Below, one piece after another: positions 16,227-24,237 of a stretch of DNA of 33,611 nucleotides. Source of the DNA: an uncultured Maricaulis sp. (GTDB lineage Bacteria; Pseudomonadota; Alphaproteobacteria; Caulobacterales; Maricaulaceae); the NCBI RefSeq assembly GCF_905480005.1, contig NZ_CAJQOO010000060.1:1-33611 (forward strand), given 5' to 3'. Both the position numbers and the translations under genes were made by a program. The notes beneath the pieces are model-generated. The model saw nothing but the letters and a program-made list of their open reading frames with translations, did not search any database and was not told the DNA's origin. The stretch's first letter is position 1, and the number at the start of each line of letters is the position of its first letter.

Positions 16227-16261
16227 GGGCTCGGATCATATCACAGGTCAAATTCGGTCGC

Positions 16262-18394
16262 TTAACCGACATGGCCCATCGTCTGAAGGCGCGCGCTCGG
16301 GTGAATTTCATTCTGCGACATCACCACGGTCTGCGGGCGAAAACGCTCAACCAGAGAACGCACATACGGACGAATCAGCGGGCTCGTCAGCAGCACTGGT
16401 ACATGACCCTGAGCTGATGCGGTTTCAAAAGAGTTTCGAATGGCAGCGACGAAATCATGCAGCTTGGAGGGGGCCAGTGCGAGCTGGCGACGATCGCCGT
16501 CCCCGACCAGGGCTTCCATGAAGGCCTGCTCCCATTGCGGGCCCATCGCCAGTACCGGCAGGACGCCATCATGCGCCTTGTTGGTGTGGCAGATCTGACG
16601 CGCCAGGCGGGTCCGCACATGCTCGACAATGGCGTCGAGATTCTGGGTCGTGGCGCTGGCTTCCGCGATGCCTTCCAGAATGGTCGGCAGATCACGGATC
16701 GAGATGCGTTCCTTGATCAGGGATTGCAGGACACGCTGGATACCGGCCCGGCTGATCTGGTTCGGGGTAATGTCGTCGACGAGGGCCTTGTGTTCTTTCG
16801 ACAGCTTGCTGATCAGCTTCTCGACCTCGGCGTAGGACAGCAGGTCGGCCATGTTCTCGCGCAACAGCTCGGTCAGATGGGTGACCAGGACAGCGGCCGG
16901 CTCGACGATGGTGTATCCGCGGAAGGAGGCTTCCTCGCGCAGGCCTTCATCGATCCAGGTCGCGGGCAGACCGAAAGTCGGTTCCTTGACGTGCTTGCCG
17001 GGCATGTCGATCTGCAGGCCGGCCGGATCCATGACCAGCAGCTTGTGCAATTCCAGCTCGCCGCGACCGGCTTCCAATTCCTTGATGCGGATCGTGTACT
17101 CGTGATTGCCGAGCGACATGTTGTCGATGATCCGCACGGCCGGGGTGATGAAGCCCATTTCTTCGGCCAGCGAGCGACGCAGGGCGCGGATCTGGTCGGT
17201 CAGCTTGCGGCCATCGACATCATTGATCAGCGGCAGCAGGCCGTAACCCAGCTCGATCTTCAGCTCGTCAATGGCGAGACTGTCCTCGATCGGGGCTTCC
17301 TGGTCAGACTGGGTTTCGGCGACTTCGGCTTCTTTCTCGGCGACCGCATCCGCTTCGGCCTGGGCCGTTCGCTCGGCGATATCGCGGTTCATCCAGGCCA
17401 GGGTGCCGGCACCGGCGGACATCATGGCGAAGGGGATGAGCGGCATGCCGGGCAGGAGGCCGACCATCAGGGCAACGCCTGAGACCAGGCCGAGGCCTTG
17501 CGGGTTTGCGGTCAGCTGGCCGAACAACGCCTTGTCGGCCTGACCGTTGACGCCGGCCTTGGAGACCAGCAGGCCGGCACCGACCGAGATGATCAGGGCG
17601 GGGATCTGCGAGACCAGGCCGTCACCAATGGTCAGGGAGGAATAGGCCGAGGCGGCCTCGCCGAAAGGCATGCCGGACTGGACGACACCGATGATGATGC
17701 CGCCAACCAGATTGATGGCGGTGATCATCAGGCCGGCCATGGCATCGCCACGGACGAATTTGGAGGCACCATCCATGGCGCCGAAGAAATTGCTCTCGCC
17801 TTCCAGCTCGGTGCGACGCTTGCGCGCCTCGTCCTCGGTGATCAGGCCGGCCGACAGATCGGCGTCGATCGCCATCTGCTTGCCGGGCATGGCGTCCAGG
17901 GTGAAGCGCGCCGCGACTTCCGCGATCCGGCCGGAACCCTTGGTGATGACCACGAAGTTCACGATCACCAGGATGGCAAAGACAATGATGCCGATGACGA
18001 CATTGCCCTGCATGACGAAGGAGCCGAAGGCCTCGATGACCTCGCCGGCCGCGTCCGTCCCCTCATGGCCCTTGGACAGGATCAGGCGCGTCGAGGCGAT
18101 ATTCAGTCCCAGGCGCAACAGGGTGGTAATCAGCAGGAGGGCCGGGAAGGCCGAGAATTCCAGCGGCTTCTTGATGAAGAGCGCGGTCATCAGGACCAGG
18201 ACCGACATCGAGATCGATATCGCCAGCGACATGTCCAGCAGAAAGCTGGGCATGGGCAGCATCAGCATCACCAGGATGGCGAGAATGCCGACCGCCAGCG
18301 CCACATCACCGCGCAGCGTGCGGTTCAGGAAGGCGCGGAGATCAAACCCACCCGCAGCGGGAGCGGGGGTCGGAGGAGCAGCGGTATCGGCCAA
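16262..18394 (-). CDS. flhA: flagellar export gate protein FlhA
   Basis: FlhA forms the nonameric export gate in the inner membrane and receives substrates from the FliH-FliI-FliJ complex. The 710-aa product has about eight membrane helices in its first 330 residues (starting VALAVGILAILVMLMLPMPSFLLDMSLAISISMSVLVL), an intermembrane loop with the conserved stretch FVRGDAMAGLMITAINLVGG, and a large cytoplasmic domain from about residue 350. No ATG is available near the start: the frame begins at a TTG, and an in-frame TGA sits two codons upstream. TTG 18394 is therefore the likely start, 12 bp after the flbD stop. A rare start and close spacing suggest coupling to flbD translation. Confidence 0.95.
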   Translation of the reverse strand: MADTAAPPTPAPAAGGFDLRAFLNRTLRGDVALAVGILAILVMLMLPMPSFLLDMSLAISISMSVLVLMTALFIKKPLEFSAFPALLLITTLLRLGLNIASTRLILSKGHEGTDAAGEVIEAFGSFVMQGNVVIGIIVFAILVIVNFVVITKGSGRIAEVAARFTLDAMPGKQMAIDADLSAGLITEDEARKRRTELEGESNFFGAMDGASKFVRGDAMAGLMITAINLVGGIIIGVVQSGMPFGEAASAYSSLTIGDGLVSQIPALIISVGAGLLVSKAGVNGQADKALFGQLTANPQGLGLVSGVALMVGLLPGMPLIPFAMMSAGAGTLAWMNRDIAERTAQAEADAVAEKEAEVAETQSDQEAPIEDSLAIDELKIELGYGLLPLINDVDGRKLTDQIRALRRSLAEEMGFITPAVRIIDNMSLGNHEYTIRIKELEAGRGELELHKLLVMDPAGLQIDMPGKHVKEPTFGLPATWIDEGLREEASFRGYTIVEPAAVLVTHLTELLRENMADLLSYAEVEKLISKLSKEHKALVDDITPNQISRAGIQRVLQSLIKERISIRDLPTILEGIAEASATTQNLDAIVEHVRTRLARQICHTNKAHDGVLPVLAMGPQWEQAFMEALVGDGDRRQLALAPSKLHDFVAAIRNSFETASAQGHVPVLLTSPLIRPYVRSLVERFRPQTVVMSQNEIHPSARLQTMGHVG

Positions 18395-18406
18395 TGATCA
18401 GTCCAA

Positions 18407-19777
18407 TCAGGCTACGGAAACACCCTGGGCGGGTTGGTTGGGCGCGGGAATGTCGACGCCCTGATCCGAATAGAGTTTCAGCTTGTTGCGCAGGGTCCGG
18501 ATGGAGATGCCGAGAATGTTGGCGGCGTGGGTCCGGTTGCCCAGGCAATGGTCGAGCGTGTTCAGGATCAAGTCCTGTTCAACTTCCGAGACCGTGCGAC
18601 CGATCATGTCGGCCTGGACCGATTGGGCGGTATCTGCGGCCTGACGGACGACATTATTGCCCGAGCCTGTAAACGCCGAGCCGTCCGGCATGCGAATCGC
18701 GTCGGGTGTGATCTCACGACCCGAAGCCAGCAGCACGGCGCGGTGCATGGCGTTTTCAAGCTCACGCACATTGCCGGTCCACTCACGCGCCAGCAGGGAG
18801 GTCTTGGCGGCGTCGGAAATGGCGCGTTCGTCGATCGCATTGGCCGTCGAGTACTTCTTCACGAAATGCTCGGACAGGGCGACGATGTCGGCCGGGCGCT
18901 CGCGCAGGGGCGGCAGGGCCAGATTCACGACATTCAGGCGGAAGAGCAGGTCCTCGCGGAAGCTGCCATCGGCGACGGCCTTGCGCAGGTCACGGTTTGA
19001 TGTCGCGAGGATGCGGATATTGACCTTCACCGGCTTGGTGCCACCGACGCGGTCAATCTCGCGTTCCTGGATGGCACGCAGCAGCTTGGCTTGCAGACGC
19101 ACGTCCATTTCCGAGATCTCGTCCAGCAGCAGCGTGCCGCCATCGGCTTCCTCGAACTTGCCCACGCGGCGGGCAATTGCGCCGGTAAAGGCGCCTTTCT
19201 CGTGACCGAAGAGTTCGGATTCCAGCAGGTTTTCGGGGATGGCGGCGCAATTCACCGAGATGAAGGGCGCCTGGGCGCGCTTCGACTTGGTGTGGACATA
19301 GCGGGCCATGACTTCCTTGCCGGAGCCGCTTTCGCCAGTAATCAGGACGGAGGCGTCGGAACCGGCGATGCGATCGGCGAGATGGATGACGGCCTGCATG
19401 GACGGGTCGCGGGCAATCATCGGGCGTTCGTCATCGGCGATCGCGGCCAGGACCGCTGCGATCAGATCGGCGTCCGGCGGCATCGGGATGAATTCCTTGG
19501 CGCCGGCGCGAATGGCGGCGGCCGCGGCTTCGGGACGGACATTGACGCCGCAGGCGACAACGGGAACCGAAATCCGCTCGGCCTCATTGGCCTCGATCAG
19601 GGACTGGACGTCCAGATGCAGGTCGACCATGAGCAGGTCGGCGCCGCGTCCGGCACGCAGATGGGCGGTGGCCTGTTCGATCGTGTCGACGTGCGAGACT
19701 TTCGCGCCGCGGTCGAGGGCGATCTTGGTGGCGGTGTGGAGTTGTCCGCCCAAACTGCCAACTATCAGAATACGCAT
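18407..19777 (-). CDS. flbD: sigma-54-dependent flagellar activator FlbD
   Basis: FlbD activates sigma-54 promoters of late flagellar genes and in Caulobacter also represses fliF. The 456-aa product has an N-terminal receiver-like domain (1-115), an AAA+ domain (about 122-355) and a C-terminal Fis-type helix-turn-helix (NRTHAANILGISIRTLRNKL, about 415-435). The AAA+ domain carries Walker A GESGSGKE (148-155) and an intact GAFTGA loop (195-200), which is needed to contact sigma-54. The receiver keeps an Asp at 52 but lacks the acidic pair after the first strand (LIVGSLGG) and the conserved Lys (FIPMPPD). Control by ordinary phosphorylation is therefore doubtful; in Caulobacter the partner FliX controls FlbD. 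No fliX is seen in this window. A sigma-54 site before fliK is a likely target. Confidence 0.92.
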   Translation of the reverse strand: MRILIVGSLGGQLHTATKIALDRGAKVSHVDTIEQATAHLRAGRGADLLMVDLHLDVQSLIEANEAERISVPVVACGVNVRPEAAAAAIRAGAKEFIPMPPDADLIAAVLAAIADDERPMIARDPSMQAVIHLADRIAGSDASVLITGESGSGKEVMARYVHTKSKRAQAPFISVNCAAIPENLLESELFGHEKGAFTGAIARRVGKFEEADGGTLLLDEISEMDVRLQAKLLRAIQEREIDRVGGTKPVKVNIRILATSNRDLRKAVADGSFREDLLFRLNVVNLALPPLRERPADIVALSEHFVKKYSTANAIDERAISDAAKTSLLAREWTGNVRELENAMHRAVLLASGREITPDAIRMPDGSAFTGSGNNVVRQAADTAQSVQADMIGRTVSEVEQDLILNTLDHCLGNRTHAANILGISIRTLRNKLKLYSDQGVDIPAPNQPAQGVSVA

Positions 19778-19804
19778 GATATTTTCCGTCCTTTCCGCGA
19801 GGCC

Positions 19805-20161
19805 TTAGCCTGCGTCCCCGTCCTTGATGATTTCCGTCATGGTGACGCCAAGCCGGTCGTCGACCACCACGACTTCGCCGCGCGCGACGAGCCGGTTATT
19901 CACGTAGATGTCGATCGCTTCACCGATCTTGCGGTCGAGTTCGACAACCGAGCCGGATGTCAGCTTCAACAGCGAATTCACATCGATATGCGCCTTGCCG
20001 AGGACGGCAGAGATGTTGACGGGAACGTCAAAGACCGGCGCCAGATCGGCGGCGCTCTTTTCTTCCTCATCCATCATCTGTTCGCCGCGCTGGGGTGCCT
20101 CGACGGGCACTTGCGTGCCGTCATCGCCCAGATCGGGAAGGTCGAGATTGTCGTCAGCCAT
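19805..20161 (-). CDS. fliN: flagellar C-ring switch protein FliN
   Basis: FliN forms the base of the rotor C-ring and helps dock the export ATPase complex through FliH. The 118-aa product has an acidic, flexible N-terminus (about 1-38) and a single SpoA-type domain (about 40-115). That domain carries VPVNISAVLGKAHIDVNSLLKLTSGSVVEL and the closing RLGVTMTEII strand typical of FliN. An AGGAGG motif lies just before the ATG. It sits between fliH and flbD, as in Caulobacter. fliM and fliL are not in the window. Confidence 0.93.
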   Translation of the reverse strand: MADDNLDLPDLGDDGTQVPVEAPQRGEQMMDEEEKSAADLAPVFDVPVNISAVLGKAHIDVNSLLKLTSGSVVELDRKIGEAIDIYVNNRLVARGEVVVVDDRLGVTMTEIIKDGDAG

Positions 20162-20172
20162 GTCAGGCCTCC

Positions 20173-20826
20173 TTAAGCCGCGCTTACGCCGGCGGCGGGG
20201 TCGCCGGGCGCGTCAGAGTGGGTTTCCTCGTCGCTTGGCGGCGATGCCAGCCAGCGTGCGACGACGTCATTCAGTCGGTGCTCGATTTCCTCGGCGCTGC
20301 GCTGAACCGCACCGGCGCCCCATTCCAGGCGCACATCGGCATTGGGCAGGGCGTCATCGCCGCGCACCATGATGGCCCCGTCGAAACCGGCATCGCGTGC
20401 CGTCTTCTCGAGGCGCTCGGCGAGGGATTCAACGAGTTCCGGATTGCAGCGTACCGACAGGCGCGGCTCGGAGCGCAAGTCCTGCACGGCTTCCAGCGCA
20501 ACCTGTTCGATCGTGTCGATCGGGTACGCAGAGAGGGCTTCCCCGGCGATCTTTCTGGCGGCGGCGATGGCCAGTCCGGCAGCTTCCTGGCGCAGGGCGT
20601 CGGATTCACTGGCCAGTCGGGCTAGGATGAGCTGCATCTGGGAGGCGATGGCCTGCAGCGATTGCGCGCAGCGACCCTCTTCCATTTCGCGGCCTTCCTC
20701 GACGCCCCACATGCGGGCCGCGTCGACATCATCCTGGGTGAAGAAGCGCTTGTGGCTCTCCCCTTCACGCAGGATCTGGCCGTCATGGTCGAACTCTGTA
20801 TCGAAATCAAATTTGACCGGATTCAT
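20173..20826 (-). CDS. fliH: flagellar export regulator FliH (FlbE-like)
   Basis: FliH binds FliI and anchors it to FliN and FlhA. The 217-aa product opens with FDFDTEFDHDGQIL, followed by a helical, partly coiled-coil middle (about 45-105, with EEGREMEEGR and the alanine-rich AAGLAIAAARKIAGEAL typical of FliH and the V-ATPase E subunit). The C-terminal domain (about 110-200) contains LSVRCNPELVESLAERLEK and DVRLEWGAGAVQRS. FliH sequences vary widely, so the name leans on gene order (fliG-fliH-fliN) and this pattern. The ribosome-binding site AGGGAGG precedes the ATG. Confidence 0.85.
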   Translation of the reverse strand: MNPVKFDFDTEFDHDGQILREGESHKRFFTQDDVDAARMWGVEEGREMEEGRCAQSLQAIASQMQLILARLASESDALRQEAAGLAIAAARKIAGEALSAYPIDTIEQVALEAVQDLRSEPRLSVRCNPELVESLAERLEKTARDAGFDGAIMVRGDDALPNADVRLEWGAGAVQRSAEEIEHRLNDVVARWLASPPSDEETHSDAPGDPAAGVSAA

Positions 20827-20838
20827 TGTTCAACCTCC

Positions 20839-21861
20839 CTAGTAGATGAGTTCATCATCGGCGCCGCCATCGGCCAGCATGATCTCGCCCTTGGCGGCGA
20901 GGTCCTTGGCCATGGAGACGATTGATTGTTGCGCCTGGTCGACATCCTTGAGCCGGACCGGACCCATCGCCCCCATATCCTCGCGCATGATCTTGGCCGC
21001 GCGCTCGGACATGTTGGAGAAGAAGAGGTCGCGCAGACTGTCCGAGGCTCCCTTCATCGCCAGGGACATCTGTTCCTTGTCGATGGCGCGCATGAGTGTC
21101 TGGATGCCACCCGGATCGAGCTTGGAGAGATCCTCGAAGACGAACATGAGCGAGCGGATCTTCTCGGCACTCTCGCGATTGCGTTCTTCCAGGGCGGCCA
21201 GGAAACGGTTTTCGGTCTGGCGATCGAAATTGTTGAAGATCGAGGCCATCATCTCGTGGCTGTCATGCTTGGAGGTGCGCGCCAGGTTGGACATGAACTC
21301 GGTGCGCAGCGTTTCCTCGATACGATCGAGGATTTCGCGCTGAACCGGCTCCATGCGCAGCATCCGGGTGACGACTTCCAGAGCGAAATCCTCGGGCAGC
21401 GCGCCGAGCACGCGGCTGGCATGCTCGGGCTTCACCTTGGACAGGACCACGGCGACGGTCTGCGGGTATTCATTCTTGAGATAATTGGCGAGAACGACCT
21501 CGTTCACATTGCCCAGCTTGTCCCACATGGTGCGCCCGGCCGGACCGCGCAGCTCCTCCATGATGGAATCGACCTTCTCGCCGGGCAGGAAGGAGTTCAG
21601 CAGGCGCTGGGTCGCTTCGAAGGAACCCATCAGCGAGCCGGTCGAGGACATCTGACCGACGAAGTCGACGATCAGGCGTTCCACGGCGCTTGAGGTCACC
21701 GTGCCCAGATTGGACATGGCCTGGGAAACCTCGCGGATTTCCTCCTCGTCCAGATGCTGCCATATGCCTTCACCTTCATCGCCAAGGGCGAGGAGCATGA
21801 CAGCGGCCTTTTCAGGGCCGGTCAGGCGTGACGGGTCTTCAATGGCGCGTTTTTCAGCCAT
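20839..21861 (-). CDS. fliG: flagellar rotor/switch protein FliG
   Basis: FliG connects the MS ring (FliF) to the C-ring and carries the torque-generating charged helix. From the ATG at 21861 the product is 340 aa. It begins [17 protein letters not shown] (FliF-binding domain), continues with the middle domain including the [22 protein letters not shown] region, and ends with the torque domain [37 protein letters not shown] four codons earlier at 21873 is also possible and would overlap the fliF stop. The weak ribosome-binding region suggests coupling to fliF translation. Confidence 0.95.
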   Translation of the reverse strand: MAEKRAIEDPSRLTGPEKAAVMLLALGDEGEGIWQHLDEEEIREVSQAMSNLGTVTSSAVERLIVDFVGQMSSTGSLMGSFEATQRLLNSFLPGEKVDSIMEELRGPAGRTMWDKLGNVNEVVLANYLKNEYPQTVAVVLSKVKPEHASRVLGALPEDFALEVVTRMLRMEPVQREILDRIEETLRTEFMSNLARTSKHDSHEMMASIFNNFDRQTENRFLAALEERNRESAEKIRSLMFVFEDLSKLDPGGIQTLMRAIDKEQMSLAMKGASDSLRDLFFSNMSERAAKIMREDMGAMGPVRLKDVDQAQQSIVSMAKDLAAKGEIMLADGGADDELIY

Positions 21862-21869
21862 GGTCGGAC

Positions 21870-23534
21870 TCAACTCTCATGCAGCCAGGACCGGAGGATC
21901 GAGATCGATTCTTCCGGATGGGATTCAACGATATTGGCGACTTTCTTCAGCGAGGACGCTTTCACCTGGCCATCGATCTTCTCGATGTCGATGGAGTCCT
22001 CGGCGGTGGCCACGCCGGCGCCGCCGCCCGCCGCGGGCAGGGCGGTCGGGCGGCCTGCTGCGGTTGGCAGGGCGGCCGGAGCGGGCGCACCGCTCACGGC
22101 GCCATCCATGCCGGCACCGGCCAGGGCGAGGCCTTGTGGCATGACCATGCCGCTTGCCCCTTTGACCAGCGGGCGGGCGACCAGGAAGATGATGAGCAGG
22201 GCGGTGATGAACATCACGCCGATCTCGGCGGCCCGCATCAGGTCATTCTTGGAGAAGGACATGCCACCCGTCGCGGCGGTTCCCAGCAGCGGGTCGGTCC
22301 GGGCGAATTCGATCTGGCTGACCGTCAGCATGTCCTCGCGGGCGCCCGGCTCGTTCACATAACCCATGGCCGAGCGGACCAGGGCCTCGATACGGTCGAT
22401 TTCAGCCTGCGGGCGTTCGCGCCAGGTGACGGTGCCGTCCTCGGCGGTTTCCAGCACACCATCGACGGCAACCGCGACGGACAGGCGATTGATGGCGCCG
22501 GCCTCGATGATTTCGGTGCGTGTCGTGGAGGAGATTTCGTAATTGACGCGCTCGCTGGTGCTTTCGCGGCTGGAGCGGCTATTGGGACCGCCCGCTTCGT
22601 TGGCGTCGCCGGCGTTTGGCAGGTTTTCCGAAGCCGAAACGCGATTCTCGTTGGCACCGTCCTGATCATTGGACAGATCCTCGCCCCGCTCACGCGAACG
22701 CACGACCTGGCCGTCCGGATCATAGGTTTCCGAACTCTGCGTGATCGACTGGCGGTCCAGTTCGGCGGTGACCTGGACGCGAGCGGCACCGGCGCCGACG
22801 ACACCCTCGACAATGTCGAGAATGTTCTGGCGCATCTGGGCTTCAATCTCGCCGCGACGCTCATCCATCAGAATGGAATTGCCGGACTGGCCGTCACCGC
22901 CGCTGGCGAGCTGGCGACCGCGATCATCGGCGATCGAGACCCCGGTCGGCTCGATGCCGGCACTGGAGGCGACGATATTGCGGATGACGCGAACCTGCTC
23001 GGAGTTCAGCCGGCCATTGGTGGCGATGGTGACGGCGGCGGTCGGGGATTGCTGGTCACGGGCAAAAAGACGGCGCTCCGGCAGATTGAGATGGACCCGG
23101 GCCGAGTTAACATAGTTCAAGGACTGGATGGTGCGGGCCAGCTCGCCTTCCATGGCGCGCTTGGCATTGAAGTTCTGGACGAAGCTGGTCTGGCCGAAAC
23201 TGTCCTGGCGGTCGAAAATCTCGTAACCGACCGAAGCGCCACTCAGCGGACCATTGGAGGCGACGCGTACGCGTGCCTCATCGACCTGGGCGCGATCGAC
23301 ATAGATCGCCGTGCCGCCTTCGCGGATCTCGAAGGGAATATTCGCCTGGTCGAGCAGCTGCGAGGTCGCAGCGGCATCGGCCGGGTCGAGACCGGAATAG
23401 AGCAGGGACTGGCTGGCGCCGCCCATGGCTCCGGAGAAATACACGAGTGCGGCAGCGACGCCTGCGGCCAGGCCGAAGATCGCTGTCAGCCGTCCGGCGC
23501 CAAAAGCCCTGAACTGTTCGAAAAGCGCGTTCAC
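21870..23534 (-). CDS. fliF: flagellar MS-ring protein FliF
   Basis: FliF builds the MS ring in the inner membrane, the first structure of the flagellum. The 554-aa product has a first membrane helix at about 17-35, ring-building periplasmic domains (about 45-230, with [23 protein letters not shown]), and a long variable stretch (about 270-330). A second membrane helix lies at about 432-457. The cytoplasmic tail contains an Ala/Pro/Gly-rich part and ends in a FliG-binding segment ([25 protein letters not shown]). It is the first gene of the long operon. A CtrA-like box lies 70-85 bp upstream, matching its class II status in Caulobacter. Confidence 0.95.
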   Translation of the reverse strand: MNALFEQFRAFGAGRLTAIFGLAAGVAAALVYFSGAMGGASQSLLYSGLDPADAAATSQLLDQANIPFEIREGGTAIYVDRAQVDEARVRVASNGPLSGASVGYEIFDRQDSFGQTSFVQNFNAKRAMEGELARTIQSLNYVNSARVHLNLPERRLFARDQQSPTAAVTIATNGRLNSEQVRVIRNIVASSAGIEPTGVSIADDRGRQLASGGDGQSGNSILMDERRGEIEAQMRQNILDIVEGVVGAGAARVQVTAELDRQSITQSSETYDPDGQVVRSRERGEDLSNDQDGANENRVSASENLPNAGDANEAGGPNSRSSRESTSERVNYEISSTTRTEIIEAGAINRLSVAVAVDGVLETAEDGTVTWRERPQAEIDRIEALVRSAMGYVNEPGAREDMLTVSQIEFARTDPLLGTAATGGMSFSKNDLMRAAEIGVMFITALLIIFLVARPLVKGASGMVMPQGLALAGAGMDGAVSGAPAPAALPTAAGRPTALPAAGGGAGVATAEDSIDIEKIDGQVKASSLKKVANIVESHPEESISILRSWLHES

Positions 23535-23602
23535 GTGAAAATCCCTGCCTCATTGCGTGCGCTTCATCAGCGAAGCACTGGGCAGAATTTTCCTACTTGG
23601 TC

Positions 23603-23619
23603 GGTAAACGAGACTTTAA
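23603..23619 (-). promoter_or_regulatory. CtrA-type box upstream of fliF
   Basis: On the minus strand the site reads TTAA-AGTCTCG-TTTACC, one mismatch from TTAA-N7-TTAACC with exact spacing. It lies about 70 bp before the fliF ATG, where a CtrA site overlapping the -35 region would be expected. The same form TTAA-N7-TTTACC occurs upstream of sciP. Confidence 0.6.
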
Positions 23620-23714
23620 TGCGCTTGCATACGTCATGACTGGAGCCCGAGTAACCAATCAGGGCTCGCAATCTTTCTGCAGCAAAACATCCAGTGACTC
23701 GCAAACACAGGCGA

Positions 23715-23742
23715 ACGGCGGCCGAGGGGGCGCGGCCGCCGT
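23715..23742 (-). terminator. hairpin between sciP and fliF, possible terminator
   Basis: A perfect 10-bp stem ACGGCGGCCG / CGGCCGCCGT with an 8-nt loop starts 28 bp after the sciP stop. No good T-tract follows on the minus strand, so it may be a weak or attenuating terminator, or only an mRNA-stabilising hairpin. Confidence 0.4.
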
Positions 23743-23769
23743 CCTGCGTGAGCTCGTAAGGGGAGCTTG

Positions 23770-24039
23770 CTAGCGGTATTGCTGGATGCGTGTTGTACGC
23801 AGACCGGCCAGGCCGTGCCGGTCGATCGAGCGTTGCCAGCCGAGGAATTCTTCCACGGTCAGCGAGTAGCGCTCGCACGCTTCCTCGAGAGAGAGAAGAC
23901 CGCCCCGCACAGCTGCGACGACTTCTGCCTTTCGCCGAACCACCCAACGCTGGGTGCTCGGGTTGGGCAAATCGCCGATCGTGAGCGGGCTACCATCCGG
24001 TCCAATGACGTAATTTTCTTTTTTAAGGCGCGGCTGCAT
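23770..24039 (-). CDS. sciP: CtrA inhibitor SciP (DUF1153 helix-turn-helix protein)
   Basis: SciP represses CtrA-activated genes by binding CtrA and/or DNA in swarmer cells. The 89-aa product is a compact helix-turn-helix protein with the highly conserved family stretches NYVIGPDGSPLTIGDLP, RWVVRRKAEVVAAVRGGLLS and LEEACERYSLTVEEFLGWQ. It lies alone between the flgE terminator and fliF. Its leader has two CtrA-like boxes and an inverted repeat, fitting the known loop in which CtrA activates sciP and SciP then restrains CtrA. It is co-directional with fliF. Confidence 0.93.
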   Translation of the reverse strand: MQPRLKKENYVIGPDGSPLTIGDLPNPSTQRWVVRRKAEVVAAVRGGLLSLEEACERYSLTVEEFLGWQRSIDRHGLAGLRTTRIQQYR

Positions 24040-24060
24040 GTCCGATCCCCGTTTCTTGTT

Positions 24061-24077
24061 TGTAGGATCAACCTACA
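24061..24077. promoter_or_regulatory. inverted repeat TGTAGG-N5-CCTACA in the sciP leader
   Basis: The perfect 6-bp arms lie 22-38 bp upstream of the sciP ATG, between the CtrA-like boxes and the gene. It may be an operator or a small hairpin in the mRNA leader. Confidence 0.35.
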
Positions 24078-24086
24078 CGCAGCCCT

Positions 24087-24101
24087 TTAACATCGCCCTA
24101 A
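24087..24101. promoter_or_regulatory. CtrA-type box 1 upstream of sciP
   Basis: TTAA-CATCGCC-CTAA, one mismatch from TTAA-N7-TTAA with exact spacing, about 50 bp before the sciP ATG. Confidence 0.45.
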
Positions 24102-24108
24102 ACCACTG

Positions 24109-24127
24109 GGTAAATTTACATTTAACC
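24109..24127 (-). promoter_or_regulatory. CtrA-type box 2 upstream of sciP
   Basis: On the minus strand GG-TTAA-ATGTAAA-TTTA-CC, one mismatch from the consensus, about 75 bp upstream of sciP. It has the same architecture as the box before fliF. Confidence 0.55.
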
Positions 24128-24180
24128 CTGTCGCTAAAATCCGGCTCTAAATGTTCCGAACCCGCTCATGCGCCGGTCAT

Positions 24181-24212
24181 AAAAAATGGGCCCCGCCGAG
24201 TGGCGAGGCCCA
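24181..24212 (-). terminator. terminator of the fliK-flgD-flgE operon
   Basis: Read on the minus strand, stem TGGGCCTCGCC / GGCGGGGCCCA (one mismatch) is followed by TTTTTT. It lies 26 bp after the flgE stop and insulates sciP from hook-operon transcription. Confidence 0.8.
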
Positions 24213-24237
24213 TAGTCCAGAAGCGGTTGGGTGATGG

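Noticed and set aside
21828-23639. 603-codon open frame on the + strand
   Set aside because: Antisense to fliF and the start of fliG; Gly/Asp/His-rich with no domain character.
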